A DNA stretch of 64,000 nucleotides, from assembly GCA_947628315.1 (NCBI GenBank), contig CANQZJ010000002.1, positions 16,545 to 80,544 of the forward strand, given 5' to 3'. A program made the translations under genes and the position numbers. Positions 22,033-29,221 of the stretch are shown here, piece by piece. Under the pieces are notes generated by a model. That model saw only the letters and a list, made by a program, of their open reading frames with translations. It was not told where the DNA came from and ran no database searches. Numbering within the stretch: the first letter of the stretch is position 1; every line of letters begins with the position of its first letter. The DNA is from an uncultured Oscillospiraceae bacterium. Lineage in GTDB: Bacteria > Bacillota > Clostridia > Oscillospirales > Oscillospiraceae.

Positions 22033-23378
22033 TGGCAAGCACCGATAAATTCCTGGGCCCCGAGGGCGTCAAGGAGCTGATGCTCAAGATCGCCACCGCC
22101 CTGTCCGGCAAGGTGGGGGGCGATGAGTACAACCTGCAAGTCCAGGCGCTGCTGGAGCGCATCGGCCAGCTGGCCGCCACCGATCAGGGCCTGGCCGACG
22201 CCATCTCCGCCTTGACCGACAGCACCGCGGCCGCCCTCACCGCCCACAACGAGGCCCCGGAGGCCCACTCCGACATCCGGCTGGCGGTGGCGGAGGCCCG
22301 ATCCATCGCCGAGGGCCGCAGCCGTGGCATCGTCTTCCCGGACTACGCCGCCCTGGCCGCCGACCTGAACGGGGCCGACGCGGGCAAGTACTCGGTGGGC
22401 GACCACCTTCTCATTCTCACCATGGAGGTGCCCGACCTGTGGGTGTCCGCCGCGGAGGAGGAGCCCCAGACCTACGAATACACCGACGACCAGGCTCTGG
22501 TGGACGCCCTGGCCGCCGGCGAGGTGCAGATCGGGCGATATAAGGTCTCTATGCTGGAGATGGCCAAGGTGGATCTGAGCCCCCTCACCGAGCACCTCCT
22601 CAACACCCAAAACCCCCACCATGTGACCGCCGCCCAGGCGGGCGCCCGTCCCGACACCTGGACGCCCACCGCCACGGAAGTGGGCGCCGACCCCGCCGGC
22701 ACGGCTGCCGGCGCCGTCAGCGGCCACAACACCGCCCCGGACGCCCACCAGGACATCCGCACGGAGCTGGCGGGTAAGGTTACCACCGAGGCGATGAACA
22801 CCGCCCTGGCGGCCAAGCAGAACACCCTCAAGGGCACCAAGGGCCAGTTCCTGGGCTTCAATGACCAGGGCGCGCCGGAGCCCCAGAACATCGAGACGCC
22901 GGACGTCTCCGCCCAGATCCGGGAGCACAACGCCGACGAGACAGCCCATCCGGACATCCGCACCGCCCTCACAGACAAGGCCGACCTGGTGGGCGGCAAA
23001 GTCCCCGCGGCCCAGATCCCGGCCCTGGCTTACGACGCCAAGGGCGCCGCCGCCGCTGTCCAGACGGCCCTCCAAAAGACCCTCACGGACGGGCTTGCGA
23101 AAAAGGCCGACGACATCGAATCCGACCCCGTGACCCTCACAGTCCAGGGCTGGGTCGACAAGGCCCAGACCGTGGCCGCGCCCCATGTCATCGCCGACGA
23201 GACCAAACAGGAGATCCGCCCCGCGCCCGCCTCCGCCAGCATGGCCGCCTGGAAGAAGGCGGGGATCATGTGCATCGCGCAGGGCGAGGGCACCGTCACC
23301 TTCAGCTGTGACACCGTGCCGGAGACGGACATCCAGATGTTCGTCAACTCTCAGATGGTACAGGGGGCGGGAACATGA
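22032..23378 (+). CDS. Tail fibre-type receptor-binding protein
   Basis: The ATG at 22032 overlaps the previous stop, so the longer track start is not used. 448 residues, with three degenerate HN-xxx-x-AH-x-DIR repeats (EAPEAHSDIR, TAPDAHQDIR, ADETAHPDIR) and an NPHHVTAAQAGA unit. Such His/Asp-rich repeats line metal-stabilised trimeric fibre shafts. The C-terminal KADDIESDPVTLTVQGWV... region is beta-rich. Its position after XkdU fits receptor binding. No chaperone gene is obvious; the next gene may assist it. Confidence 0.75.
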   Translation: MASTDKFLGPEGVKELMLKIATALSGKVGGDEYNLQVQALLERIGQLAATDQGLADAISALTDSTAAALTAHNEAPEAHSDIRLAVAEARSIAEGRSRGIVFPDYAALAADLNGADAGKYSVGDHLLILTMEVPDLWVSAAEEEPQTYEYTDDQALVDALAAGEVQIGRYKVSMLEMAKVDLSPLTEHLLNTQNPHHVTAAQAGARPDTWTPTATEVGADPAGTAAGAVSGHNTAPDAHQDIRTELAGKVTTEAMNTALAAKQNTLKGTKGQFLGFNDQGAPEPQNIETPDVSAQIREHNADETAHPDIRTALTDKADLVGGKVPAAQIPALAYDAKGAAAAVQTALQKTLTDGLAKKADDIESDPVTLTVQGWVDKAQTVAAPHVIADETKQEIRPAPASASMAAWKKAGIMCIAQGEGTVTFSCDTVPETDIQMFVNSQMVQGAGT

Positions 23379-24028
23379 TCGTTAATCCGGTACTGAGCGG
23401 CGGAGGCGGCGCCATCAGCGTGCCGATGGACATCCTGCGGGAGTGGGTGCAGTCTCTGTACCCGGATTTTCCGGACACCGCCACCGACGACCAGGTCATC
23501 CAGAAGGCGCTGGACTACGTGGATCAGCAGTCCCCCAACCAGTTCAAAGCTACCCTGGTGGACGTGCCCTGCACCTACGGCTTCTGCTCGCTGGGCGAAC
23601 ACATCACCCTCCAGGGAGTGGCCACCGTCACCCGGAGCAATCATATCACCTCCGCCGTCCTCACCTTCACCGGCGATGTGGGCGGGCTCCAGATCCTGGC
23701 GGCGCCGGACTGGGCCCAGGCATCCGCCGCGGAAAGCCTGACGCTCACATTCAACCCGGCGGAGCCCATCACCCGGCAGAAGCTGGCCGACGCCATCAGC
23801 AACATCACGGTCACCGCAGAGGTCACGTCGCTGCTCTCCATCACGCTGAAGGGCATCGACAAGGGCGGCAAGGACTGGCCGGCGGACGGCACCTCCCGGC
23901 TGCTATTCTCGGCCTCCACCTGGGCCGCCATCATGGGCTGGGGCTACACCTGGGAGCAGCTGGCCGCCCGGTGCGGCACATGGAACGAGATGATGCGGAT
24001 GCCGAAGCCGCCGGTGGCCGTGTCATGA
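23375..24028 (+). CDS. Unknown tail-associated protein
   Basis: 217 residues, overlapping both neighbours by four bases. The N-terminus has the flexible GGGGA stretch, then an acidic helical part (WVQSLYPDFPDTATDDQVIQKALDYVDQQ) and a long beta-rich part with IDKGGKDWPADG and MGWGYTWEQLAARCGTWNEM at the end. Linked translation with the fibre gene suggests an accessory tip, fibre partner or assembly factor. I do not recognise the family. Confidence 0.6.
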   Translation: MIVNPVLSGGGGAISVPMDILREWVQSLYPDFPDTATDDQVIQKALDYVDQQSPNQFKATLVDVPCTYGFCSLGEHITLQGVATVTRSNHITSAVLTFTGDVGGLQILAAPDWAQASAAESLTLTFNPAEPITRQKLADAISNITVTAEVTSLLSITLKGIDKGGKDWPADGTSRLLFSASTWAAIMGWGYTWEQLAARCGTWNEMMRMPKPPVAVS

Positions 24029-25254
24029 GCGCCGCAGATGAGGCCCGCGCCTACAAGGACAAGCTGTGGGCGCGGTACAAAGAGGTCAAGGAGATCATCA
24101 AGGCCACCAAAAACACCGCCGAGCGCCGGCGGCAGGAGTACCGGGCCAAGACCCTGCACACCATGTACCAGGAGGCCTGCGCCGAGCTGGCCCGGGTGGA
24201 GGGGCGGAAGTCCCAGGCCAAGCCGAGCCGTCAGATTGCCCTGGACGGGCTCTTTGACCCCGGCGCCGTGGTGTGGTCTGACCTTCAGGGAATGACCTGG
24301 GGCCGTGCGGACGGGATGACCTGGGGCGACATCATGGCCGCCAGAGACCCCGGCGTGGCCACCGCCCGCCAGAACCGGCTGCTGACCAAGCTGCTCAACG
24401 ACGGCCTGGCCGCCTGCACGGAGCGCCAGCGGGAGTACATCGCCGAGTACTACATGCAGGGAAAGAACATGTACGAGATCGCCGAGGAGCACGGCATCTA
24501 TCAAAGCGCTGTTAGCCGTGTGATCAGGCGGGGCCTGGCCCGGGTGGCCCACAACGTGGTGGCCAGGCTCACCATCGCCCGGTACGTCACCGACGACGGG
24601 CTGTTCGACTATGTGGCCTTTGCCCAGGAGTCCAGCGTCCTCACGGAGCGGCAGATCGAGGTCATCTATCTGCTGCTGACCCGGGGGGTCACCATGAGGA
24701 TCGCGGGCAAGTGGCTGGGCCGATGCCAAAGCTGCCTCAGCCGCACCCGGATAAGAGCCGAGAAGCGGCTGGAGGCCGTCCGGGTGGACTTCATCCCCCG
24801 GCGCAACGTGAAGGGCGTGAAGTTCGCGGACTGGTGCCGCCTCACCGAGACGCAGCTGGCGGAGCAGCTGGGCCTGACACCCCGGTTCTTTTACCAGTAC
24901 ATGCACTATGGCCGGACCGTCCTCGGTTTCTCCATGCTCCACTACTACGTGCTGTGTCTGCTCCGCCAGGGGATGAGCTTCCAGGAGGCGGCGGATCAGG
25001 CGGGGCTGTCCTGGCGGACGGTGCAGGTCATGAGCCGGTGCCTGGACTCCGCCGTCATGGACGGGCTGCCCTTCGACCTGTCCCTGCTGCCGGCGTACCA
25101 TCCGCGCCAGGTGAGCCACGGGACGAAACAGGGCAACGTGGTGCTGGCCGCCCTGCGGGATCTGACCCGGGGCGAGGACACCATCATCGACCGCATCACC
25201 CCGGAGGTGCTGGCCGAGGTGGAGAAAAGGGGGCGGGCCTATGCTGGTGCATAA
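24025..25254 (+). CDS. Multi-HTH, sigma-region-4-like DNA-binding protein
   Basis: 409 residues from the ATG at 24025 (ATGA overlap); the ORF-track start at 23443 is a shadow extension. After a helical lead there are at least two sigma-4-like helix-turn-helix units: TERQREYIAEYYMQG..YEIAEEHGIYQSAVSRVIRRG (about 131-175) and TERQIEVIYLLLTRG..RIAGKWLGRCQSCLSRTRIRAE (about 205-250). A third HTH-like MSFQEAADQAGLSWRTVQVMSRCL lies near 316-340. It has no sigma region 2. A repeated sigma-4 array inside a late tail operon is unexpected; late-gene control is inference. Confidence 0.7.
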   Translation: MSAADEARAYKDKLWARYKEVKEIIKATKNTAERRRQEYRAKTLHTMYQEACAELARVEGRKSQAKPSRQIALDGLFDPGAVVWSDLQGMTWGRADGMTWGDIMAARDPGVATARQNRLLTKLLNDGLAACTERQREYIAEYYMQGKNMYEIAEEHGIYQSAVSRVIRRGLARVAHNVVARLTIARYVTDDGLFDYVAFAQESSVLTERQIEVIYLLLTRGVTMRIAGKWLGRCQSCLSRTRIRAEKRLEAVRVDFIPRRNVKGVKFADWCRLTETQLAEQLGLTPRFFYQYMHYGRTVLGFSMLHYYVLCLLRQGMSFQEAADQAGLSWRTVQVMSRCLDSAVMDGLPFDLSLLPAYHPRQVSHGTKQGNVVLAALRDLTRGEDTIIDRITPEVLAEVEKRGRAYAGA

Positions 25255-25609
25255 GCGCACCATGGGGGTGCTGGATCAGTATTGGACAGGGGAAAACAGG
25301 ACGGAGCCGGACGGGAATGTCTATCCTGTGATGGCCGAGTACACCCTGGCCGGCACCGGCCTCGACGCCGCGGACTGGTGGGAAGTCCCCGCCAGCAGCC
25401 CTCTGGGCCGCTCCCTGCGGATCTATTATCCGTACTGCTCGCCGGTGACCGACGAGGCTGGAGAGCTGATCGCCGTGCGGCCCTGGCCGCCCTGGCAACG
25501 GTACGGGGAGGCACCGCCGGAGGAATTGTGTCCGGATCGGACACCGCCGAAAAAACGACGTCAGAACCGCAAGAGCGGCCTGTTTGCGGCGCTTCTGAAC
25601 AAACCATAG
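25241..25609 (+). CDS. Hypothetical prophage protein
   Basis: 122 residues, with a 14-base overlap to the previous gene. It opens MLVHKRTMGVLDQYWTGEN. A basic C-terminus follows (PPKKRRQNRKSG), part of which (ELCPDRTP) is encoded by a copy of the 24-bp palindrome also seen at 6123. This indicates that the repeat has been tolerated or recruited in coding sequence. No family recognised and no membrane segment. It lies between the regulator and the lysis block. Confidence 0.5.
   Translation: MLVHKRTMGVLDQYWTGENRTEPDGNVYPVMAEYTLAGTGLDAADWWEVPASSPLGRSLRIYYPYCSPVTDEAGELIAVRPWPPWQRYGEAPPEELCPDRTPPKKRRQNRKSGLFAALLNKP
25523..25546. repeat. 24-bp palindrome-containing repeat, copy 2 (inside a gene)
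   Basis: GTGTCCGGATCGGACAC core, one base different from 6123-6146 over 24 positions, here translated as part of the 25241-25609 gene. Confidence 0.8.
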
Positions 25610-25627
25610 GGGAAGGGGCCGCACGAC

Positions 25628-25975
25628 ATGAAGCAAAATGCGTTTTTGGCGAAACAGGAGCGGCGCAACGCAGTCCGCCAGCAGGCGATGGGCGAGACCG
25701 TGCGCGTGTTTATGGCCGAGATGATGTGCCTTGTGCTCAATGATCCGGAGATCATGGGCCGCGGCGTATTCGGCCGGGATCGGTTGACGAAGATCAAGGC
25801 CGCTGTGGAGGAGCGGGCCGACGCGTATTGGGGCGCGATGCTCAAGTGTCCGGAGGCCGACTATAAGCAGGTCATGCTTGACCGGGAGATGCAGCGCATC
25901 TTCGGGGAGGACTGTCCGCCCTTCGGGGCGCGGTACCCGTGGATCGCGGAGACCCGGACAGGGGTGAAAAAATAA
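25628..25975 (+). CDS. Hypothetical helical prophage protein
   Basis: 115 residues starting eight bases after GGGGAAGGGG-type Shine-Dalgarno sequence. It is all-alpha in appearance, with long amphipathic helices (NAFLAKQERRNAVRQQAMGETVRVFMAEMMCLVLN, LTKIKAAVEERADAYWGAMLKCPEADYKQVMLDREMQRIFG). No signal peptide or transmembrane segment. It lies upstream of the lysis genes. Function unknown. Confidence 0.5.
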   Translation: MKQNAFLAKQERRNAVRQQAMGETVRVFMAEMMCLVLNDPEIMGRGVFGRDRLTKIKAAVEERADAYWGAMLKCPEADYKQVMLDREMQRIFGEDCPPFGARYPWIAETRTGVKK

Positions 25976-25993
25976 AGCAGGAGGGGACGATCC

Positions 25994-26215
25994 ATGGCGA
26001 AGCATCACAGGGGCGACATCAACCCCTACGAGAAAAACAAAGCCTGCGACCCGGGCCAGTGCGCCCATTGCAGGGATCTGGGCCACGGGGATTTTCTGTG
26101 CGTGGCCGGTCGTTTTGAGGAGCCGGCGCTGGTAGTCCAGAACTGGGAGAACACCCAGGACTGGAGCCGCTGCCGGCGGCGCGGACAGCTGCGGCAGAAT
26201 GCCGTGCTCAAATAA
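25994..26215 (+). CDS. Cysteine-rich small prophage protein
   Basis: 73 residues, start preceded by AGGAGGGGACGATCC. It holds a C-x4-C-x2-C cluster (CDPGQCAHCRDLGHGDFLC), a probable zinc-binding turn, and a basic C-terminus. Such cysteine-rich proteins with basic tails often bind nucleic acid. No family recognised. Fifteen bases separate it from the next gene, which keeps it in the same operon. Confidence 0.5.
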   Translation: MAKHHRGDINPYEKNKACDPGQCAHCRDLGHGDFLCVAGRFEEPALVVQNWENTQDWSRCRRRGQLRQNAVLK

Positions 26216-26230
26216 CAGGAGGGATAATCA

Positions 26231-26689
26231 ATGACAGCAAAAGAGTACACCAGCACCATCGACGGCCTGAATTGCCAGACCCTGCCGGGCAACGGCAGCG
26301 GAGAGTATCCGGTCATCTTCCAGCGGAAGGACGCCACCCTGGAGCAGATCGAGGGCGTCCACTGGGACAAGCCCACCCTGGGCGGCAAGTTCAACACGCT
26401 CCCCAAGGGCTACGGCTTCACCCTCAAAAACATCGAGTACACCTCCTGCGACAGCTCCTTCCACGTGACGGTGCAGGCCCAGGAGCAGTACTGGGGCGAC
26501 GTGACCGCCCTCACCAAAGAGGTGGAGGCCAAGGAGAAGACCATCCAGGAGCAGGCCGGGGAGATCGAGAAGGCCGGCCAGGCCCTGGAGGAGAAGACCG
26601 CCGAGCTCCGGGAGGCCACCGACCTGATCCAGGGCATCGTGGACGCCGAGGTGGAGGACATCATGGCGGAGATGGGAGGTGACGAGTGA
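26231..26689 (+). CDS. Unknown late protein with C-terminal coiled coil
   Basis: 152 residues. The first ~90 are beta-rich (GEYPVIFQRKDATLEQIEGVHWD...YGFTLKNIEYTSCDSSFHVTV). The rest is a Glu/Lys-rich coiled coil (LTKEVEAKEKTIQEQAGEIEKAGQALEEKTAEL), suggesting oligomerisation. Its stop overlaps the XkdX-like gene start. Phage genes just before XkdX often encode short fibre or tail accessory proteins, so a structural role is possible. Family not recognised. Confidence 0.55.
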   Translation: MTAKEYTSTIDGLNCQTLPGNGSGEYPVIFQRKDATLEQIEGVHWDKPTLGGKFNTLPKGYGFTLKNIEYTSCDSSFHVTVQAQEQYWGDVTALTKEVEAKEKTIQEQAGEIEKAGQALEEKTAELREATDLIQGIVDAEVEDIMAEMGGDE

Positions 26690-26835
26690 TGACGTACAAG
26701 ATGCTGAAGTTCCTGATCGCGCAGGGCCGGACGGAGGGCCTGGCGGACAAGCTGGGCGTGCTGCTGCTGGGCGGCTCCATCACCGAGGAGCAGTACACCG
26801 AGCTGACCGGTATGCTGGCGCCGGCGGAGGAGTGA
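26689..26835 (+). CDS. XkdX-like small protein
   Basis: 48 residues, below the ORF-track cut-off. It opens MTYKMLKFLIAQGRTEGLADKLGVLLLGGSITEEQYTEL. Small proteins of this length and helix-turn-helix-loop pattern directly upstream of the lysis cassette are the XkdX family in PBSX-like phages, whose role is not established. The ATG overlaps the previous TGA (TGATG). Codon use is like the neighbours. Confidence 0.6.
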   Translation: MTYKMLKFLIAQGRTEGLADKLGVLLLGGSITEEQYTELTGMLAPAEE

Positions 26836-26842
26836 GACCATC

Positions 26843-27103
26843 ATGGAGAGCATCATCGTGGCCGTGATCACCGGCGGGCTGGCCCTCATCGGGACGCTGG
26901 CCGGGTCGTACTTCTCCAACCGCAAGAGTACGGCGCTGCTTGACTACCGGCTGAATCTGCTGGAGGAGAAGGTGGACAAGCATAACAACCTCATCGAGCG
27001 CACCTACCACCTGGAGGAGCAGACCGCCATCCAGGAGGAGAAGCTGAAGGTGGCAAACCACCGCATCGACGACCTGGAAAAGCAGGTCGGGAAGGGAGCA
27101 TAA
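26843..27103 (+). CDS. Membrane-anchored coiled-coil lysis-module protein
   Basis: 86 residues: one N-terminal hydrophobic helix (IIVAVITGGLALIGTLAGSYF, about 4-24) followed by a coiled coil (LNLLEEKVDKHNNLIERTYHLEEQTAIQEEKLKVANHRIDDLEKQ). The order (membrane anchor then coiled coil) and the location directly before the holin match small XhlA-type or auxiliary holin proteins. It may regulate lysis timing. Assignment by topology only. Confidence 0.6.
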   Translation: MESIIVAVITGGLALIGTLAGSYFSNRKSTALLDYRLNLLEEKVDKHNNLIERTYHLEEQTAIQEEKLKVANHRIDDLEKQVGKGA

Positions 27104-27104
27104 C

Positions 27105-27305
27105 ATGAAAGAACTGCTTTATAAGCGGCTGGCGAATCTGCTGACGGTCAAGTCGCTGGTGACGGTCATCCTGACCGTGGTGTTCGCCGTCCTCACGGTG
27201 ATGGGGAAGATCGAGCAGAGCTATATGACCATCTACACGGTGATCATCTCGTTCTACTTCGGCGTCCAGACCGTGAAGGACTCCAAGGGAGGCGGGGACG
27301 AATGA
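27105..27305 (+). CDS. Holin
   Basis: 66 residues with two predicted membrane helices (about 14-34, TVKSLVTVILTVVFAVLTVMG, and about 38-56, SYMTIYTVIISFYFGVQTV) and a charged C-terminus (KDSKGGGDE). This is the class II holin layout. It sits directly upstream of, and overlapping, the endolysin gene, where the holin forms membrane lesions that release the enzyme. The start is preceded by GGGAGCATAAC. Confidence 0.8.
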   Translation: MKELLYKRLANLLTVKSLVTVILTVVFAVLTVMGKIEQSYMTIYTVIISFYFGVQTVKDSKGGGDE

Positions 27306-28312
27306 GCCCCGTCCCCTATGCCGTGATGTCGCCGGTAGAGCGCCTGCTGGCCGTCTGCCGCGCTGAGATCGGCTATCACGAGAAGGCCAGCAACCGGGAT
27401 CTGGATAGCAAGACCGACAACTCCGGCACCGCCAACTACACCAAGTACGCCTGGTACATGGATCTGATCGGCGACGTCTACAACGGCCGCAAAAACGGCT
27501 ACGACTGGTGCGATGTCTGGGTGGACAGCATGTTCATCATGACCTTCGGCGAGGCGCTGGGCGTCAAGCTGCTGTGCCAGCCATATAAGGGCTGCGGGGC
27601 GGGCTGTAACTGGTCTGCCGGCTACTACAAGGCCAACGGCCAGTTCTACAAGACCGGCCCACAGCCGGGGGATCAGATCTTCTACGACTGGGATCTGGAC
27701 GACTGTGCCGACCACACCGGCATTGTGACGGCGGTGAGGGGCGGCTACGTCTACACCATCGAGGGGAACACCTCCGACCCGTCCAACCCCGGCGACGTGG
27801 TGGTGGCGGAGAAGTGCCGGCCGCTCAACGCCAAGTACATCTACGGCTTCGGCCGGCCCGACTGGAGCCTGGTGGAGAGCACCAAGCTGTCCGGCTGGAC
27901 GGGCTACGTGACCAACACCGGCGGCGACGGGCTCAACTGCCGGACGTTCCCCGTGAGCGGGGCGGTGCTGGACACCTTCCGGGACGGCGACACCCTGACC
28001 ATCATCCAGACCCTCAACGACTGGGCCCTGGTGGAGGGCCGGGGCTGGGTGTCCATGGAGTACGTGTCCAAGACCGCGCCGGAGCCCACACCTACACCTA
28101 CACCGGGAGGAGATGACGACATGAAATACTATCAGAAGCTGGCCGACGTGCCTAAGAGCTACCGGGCAGCCGTGCAGAAGGTCATGGAGCGGGGGGCGCT
28201 GAAGGGCTCCGCCGACCCGGATCCCTCCCGGCTGGACGACAACACCATCAACATCAGCGAGGACATGTGCCGGACGATGGTGATCCTGGATCGGCTGGGC
28301 CTGTTGAAATGA
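27302..28312 (+). CDS. CHAP-domain endolysin with SH3 module
   Basis: 336 residues. The CHAP amidase/endopeptidase domain covers about residues 10-180: catalytic C70 (YDWCDVW), H138 (CADHTGIV) and E154/N156 (YTIEGNTSD). A bacterial SH3 wall-binding domain spans about 200-258 (GWTGYVTNTGGDGLNCRTFPVSG). A PTPTPTP linker follows, then a C-terminal helical domain (KYYQKLADVPKSYRAAVQKVMERGALKG) found on Clostridial phage lysins. No signal peptide, so export needs the holin. Overlaps the holin gene by four bases. Confidence 0.9.
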   Translation: MSPVPYAVMSPVERLLAVCRAEIGYHEKASNRDLDSKTDNSGTANYTKYAWYMDLIGDVYNGRKNGYDWCDVWVDSMFIMTFGEALGVKLLCQPYKGCGAGCNWSAGYYKANGQFYKTGPQPGDQIFYDWDLDDCADHTGIVTAVRGGYVYTIEGNTSDPSNPGDVVVAEKCRPLNAKYIYGFGRPDWSLVESTKLSGWTGYVTNTGGDGLNCRTFPVSGAVLDTFRDGDTLTIIQTLNDWALVEGRGWVSMEYVSKTAPEPTPTPTPGGDDDMKYYQKLADVPKSYRAAVQKVMERGALKGSADPDPSRLDDNTINISEDMCRTMVILDRLGLLK

Positions 28313-28626
28313 AGCGCGGCCAGCGTGAAGCCATGCCGGATAAACCGGAAAAGACGCCCGCCAAGGATCGGCGGAGGAACATCTTTGCCGACATCGTGGT
28401 GACGCTGTGCCTGCTGATGGGCGGGTTCATCACCGTGGGCACGATGTGGGAGTACCACCGGCTGGACGTGCCCATGCCCGCCGACGTCATTCTGGCGCTG
28501 ATGGGGCTGTGGGGCGGTGAGCTGCTGATCCTGGCCGCGCGGCAGATCCTCGGCAGTGACGCGCTGTCCTGGTCTCATCGCACGGCAGGCAGCTCCTCCG
28601 GTGATGACGACGTGCTGGGTGTCTGA
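28309..28626 (+). CDS. Small membrane protein at the prophage end
   Basis: The ATG at 28309 overlaps the lysin stop (ATGA). 105 residues with two membrane helices (about 24-44, FADIVVTLCLLMGGFITVGTM, and about 58-78, DVILALMGLWGGELLILAA) and a positively charged N-terminus. Being the last phage gene, coupled to lysin, a role in lysis (second holin or spanin-like) is possible, or superinfection control. Family not recognised. Confidence 0.6.
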   Translation: MKRGQREAMPDKPEKTPAKDRRRNIFADIVVTLCLLMGGFITVGTMWEYHRLDVPMPADVILALMGLWGGELLILAARQILGSDALSWSHRTAGSSSGDDDVLGV

Positions 28627-28793
28627 CGGCCGAAAGTGGTATCAAATTGGTGTCAAAAAACGGGGCAAAAACAGGCCACAAACGGGCCATTTTAGCACAT
28701 CTGTTCGATTTTTGCCCTTGCTCGTTTTGCCGTCAAAAGTTCAGAAAAACAGAAAAACACCGCCCAATTCCTTTGAATTGGGCGGTGTTTTGT
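28627..28793. other. Right prophage boundary / attachment region
   Basis: No gene. Two near-identical 10-mers, TGGTATCAAA (28637-28646) and TGGTGTCAAA (28648-28657), lie one helical turn apart and could be integrase arm sites. The sequence is AT-richer than the phage genes. The tRNA-Val 3' end lies just beyond, so the attachment core is expected at or in the tRNA. The left copy lies outside the window. Confidence 0.45.
28754..28791 (-). terminator. Terminator of the tRNA operon
   Basis: AAAACACCGCCCAATTC and GAATTGGGCGGTGTTTT form a 17-bp perfect stem with a CTTT loop and A/T runs on both sides, so it works in both directions. It faces the leftward tRNA genes. Confidence 0.85.
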
Positions 28794-28869
28794 TGGTGGA
28801 GACTACAGAACTCGAATCTGTGACCTCTTGCGTGTGAAGCAAGCGCTCTACCGGCTGAGCTAAGCCTCC
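28794..28869 (-). tRNA. tRNA-Val (CAC)
   Basis: A complete cloverleaf on the minus strand. The 7-bp acceptor ends in an encoded CCA, the D arm carries CTCAGCCGGTAGAG, the anticodon loop TTCACAC (CAC) sits on a GCTTGC stem, and the T arm has TTCGAGT. Its 3' end faces the prophage, the usual position of an integration site. Confidence 0.93.
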
Positions 28870-28873
28870 GTAT

Positions 28874-28948
28874 TGGTGACCCGGACGGGAATCGAACCCG
28901 TGTTACCGCCGTGAAAGGGCGGTGTCTTAGCCGCTTGACCACCGGGCC
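28874..28948 (-). tRNA. tRNA-Glu (TTC)
   Basis: Minus strand, with encoded CCA, acceptor GGCCCGG/CCGGGTC with one G-T pair, and anticodon loop CTTTCAC (TTC) on a CCGCC/GGCGG stem. T loop TTCGATT. It lies five bases upstream of tRNA-Val in transcription order. Confidence 0.93.
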
Positions 28949-28982
28949 GCGGTGCCCGAAGCGGGCGGGTATTTTGGGGGGT

Positions 28983-29018
28983 TCCCGGAGAGGCGGCCCA
29001 TTCGCCGCTTCTCCGGGA
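28983..29018 (-). other. Hairpin between tRNA-Met and tRNA-Glu
   Basis: TCCCGGAGA-GGCGG pairs with CCGCT-TCTCCGGGA around a short loop in the spacer. No T-run follows, so it is more likely a processing structure than a terminator. Confidence 0.4.
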
Positions 29019-29095
29019 TGGTAGCGGCGACTGGATTCGAACCGGTGACAACTCGGGTATGAACCGAGTGCTCTAGCCAACTGAGCTACGCCGCC
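29019..29095 (-). tRNA. tRNA-Met (CAT)
   Basis: Minus strand, encoded CCA, acceptor GGCGGCG/CGCCGCT, anticodon loop TTCATAC (CAT) on an ACTCGG/CCGAGT stem. The first pair G-T and normal A-box point to an elongator-type Met tRNA. An Ile-CAU (lysidine-modified) identity cannot be excluded by sequence alone. Confidence 0.9.
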
Positions 29096-29125
29096 ATAGT
29101 GCCGCCCTGAACAGGGGCGAGAGTT

Positions 29126-29154
29126 AGTATATCCTGTTTCAGGGCGGTTGTCAA
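29126..29154 (-). promoter_or_regulatory. Promoter of the tRNA operon
   Basis: Minus strand TTGACA (29149-29154), 17 bases, TATACT (29126-29131), about 30 bases upstream of tRNA-Met. Nearly perfect SigA consensus. Confidence 0.85.
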
Positions 29155-29221
29155 CATTTTTTTGCAACAGAGCGGGAAGATTTGCGTCCTCCCATCCATT
29201 GGACGGGAGGACGGCGAATGT

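Noticed and set aside
22032-24028. Diversity-generating retroelement in the fibre region
   Set aside because: No reverse transcriptase, no template/variable repeat pair visible.
1-28700. Phage integrase in the window
   Set aside because: No tyrosine or serine recombinase motif found in any frame of the visible prophage; it must lie left of the window.
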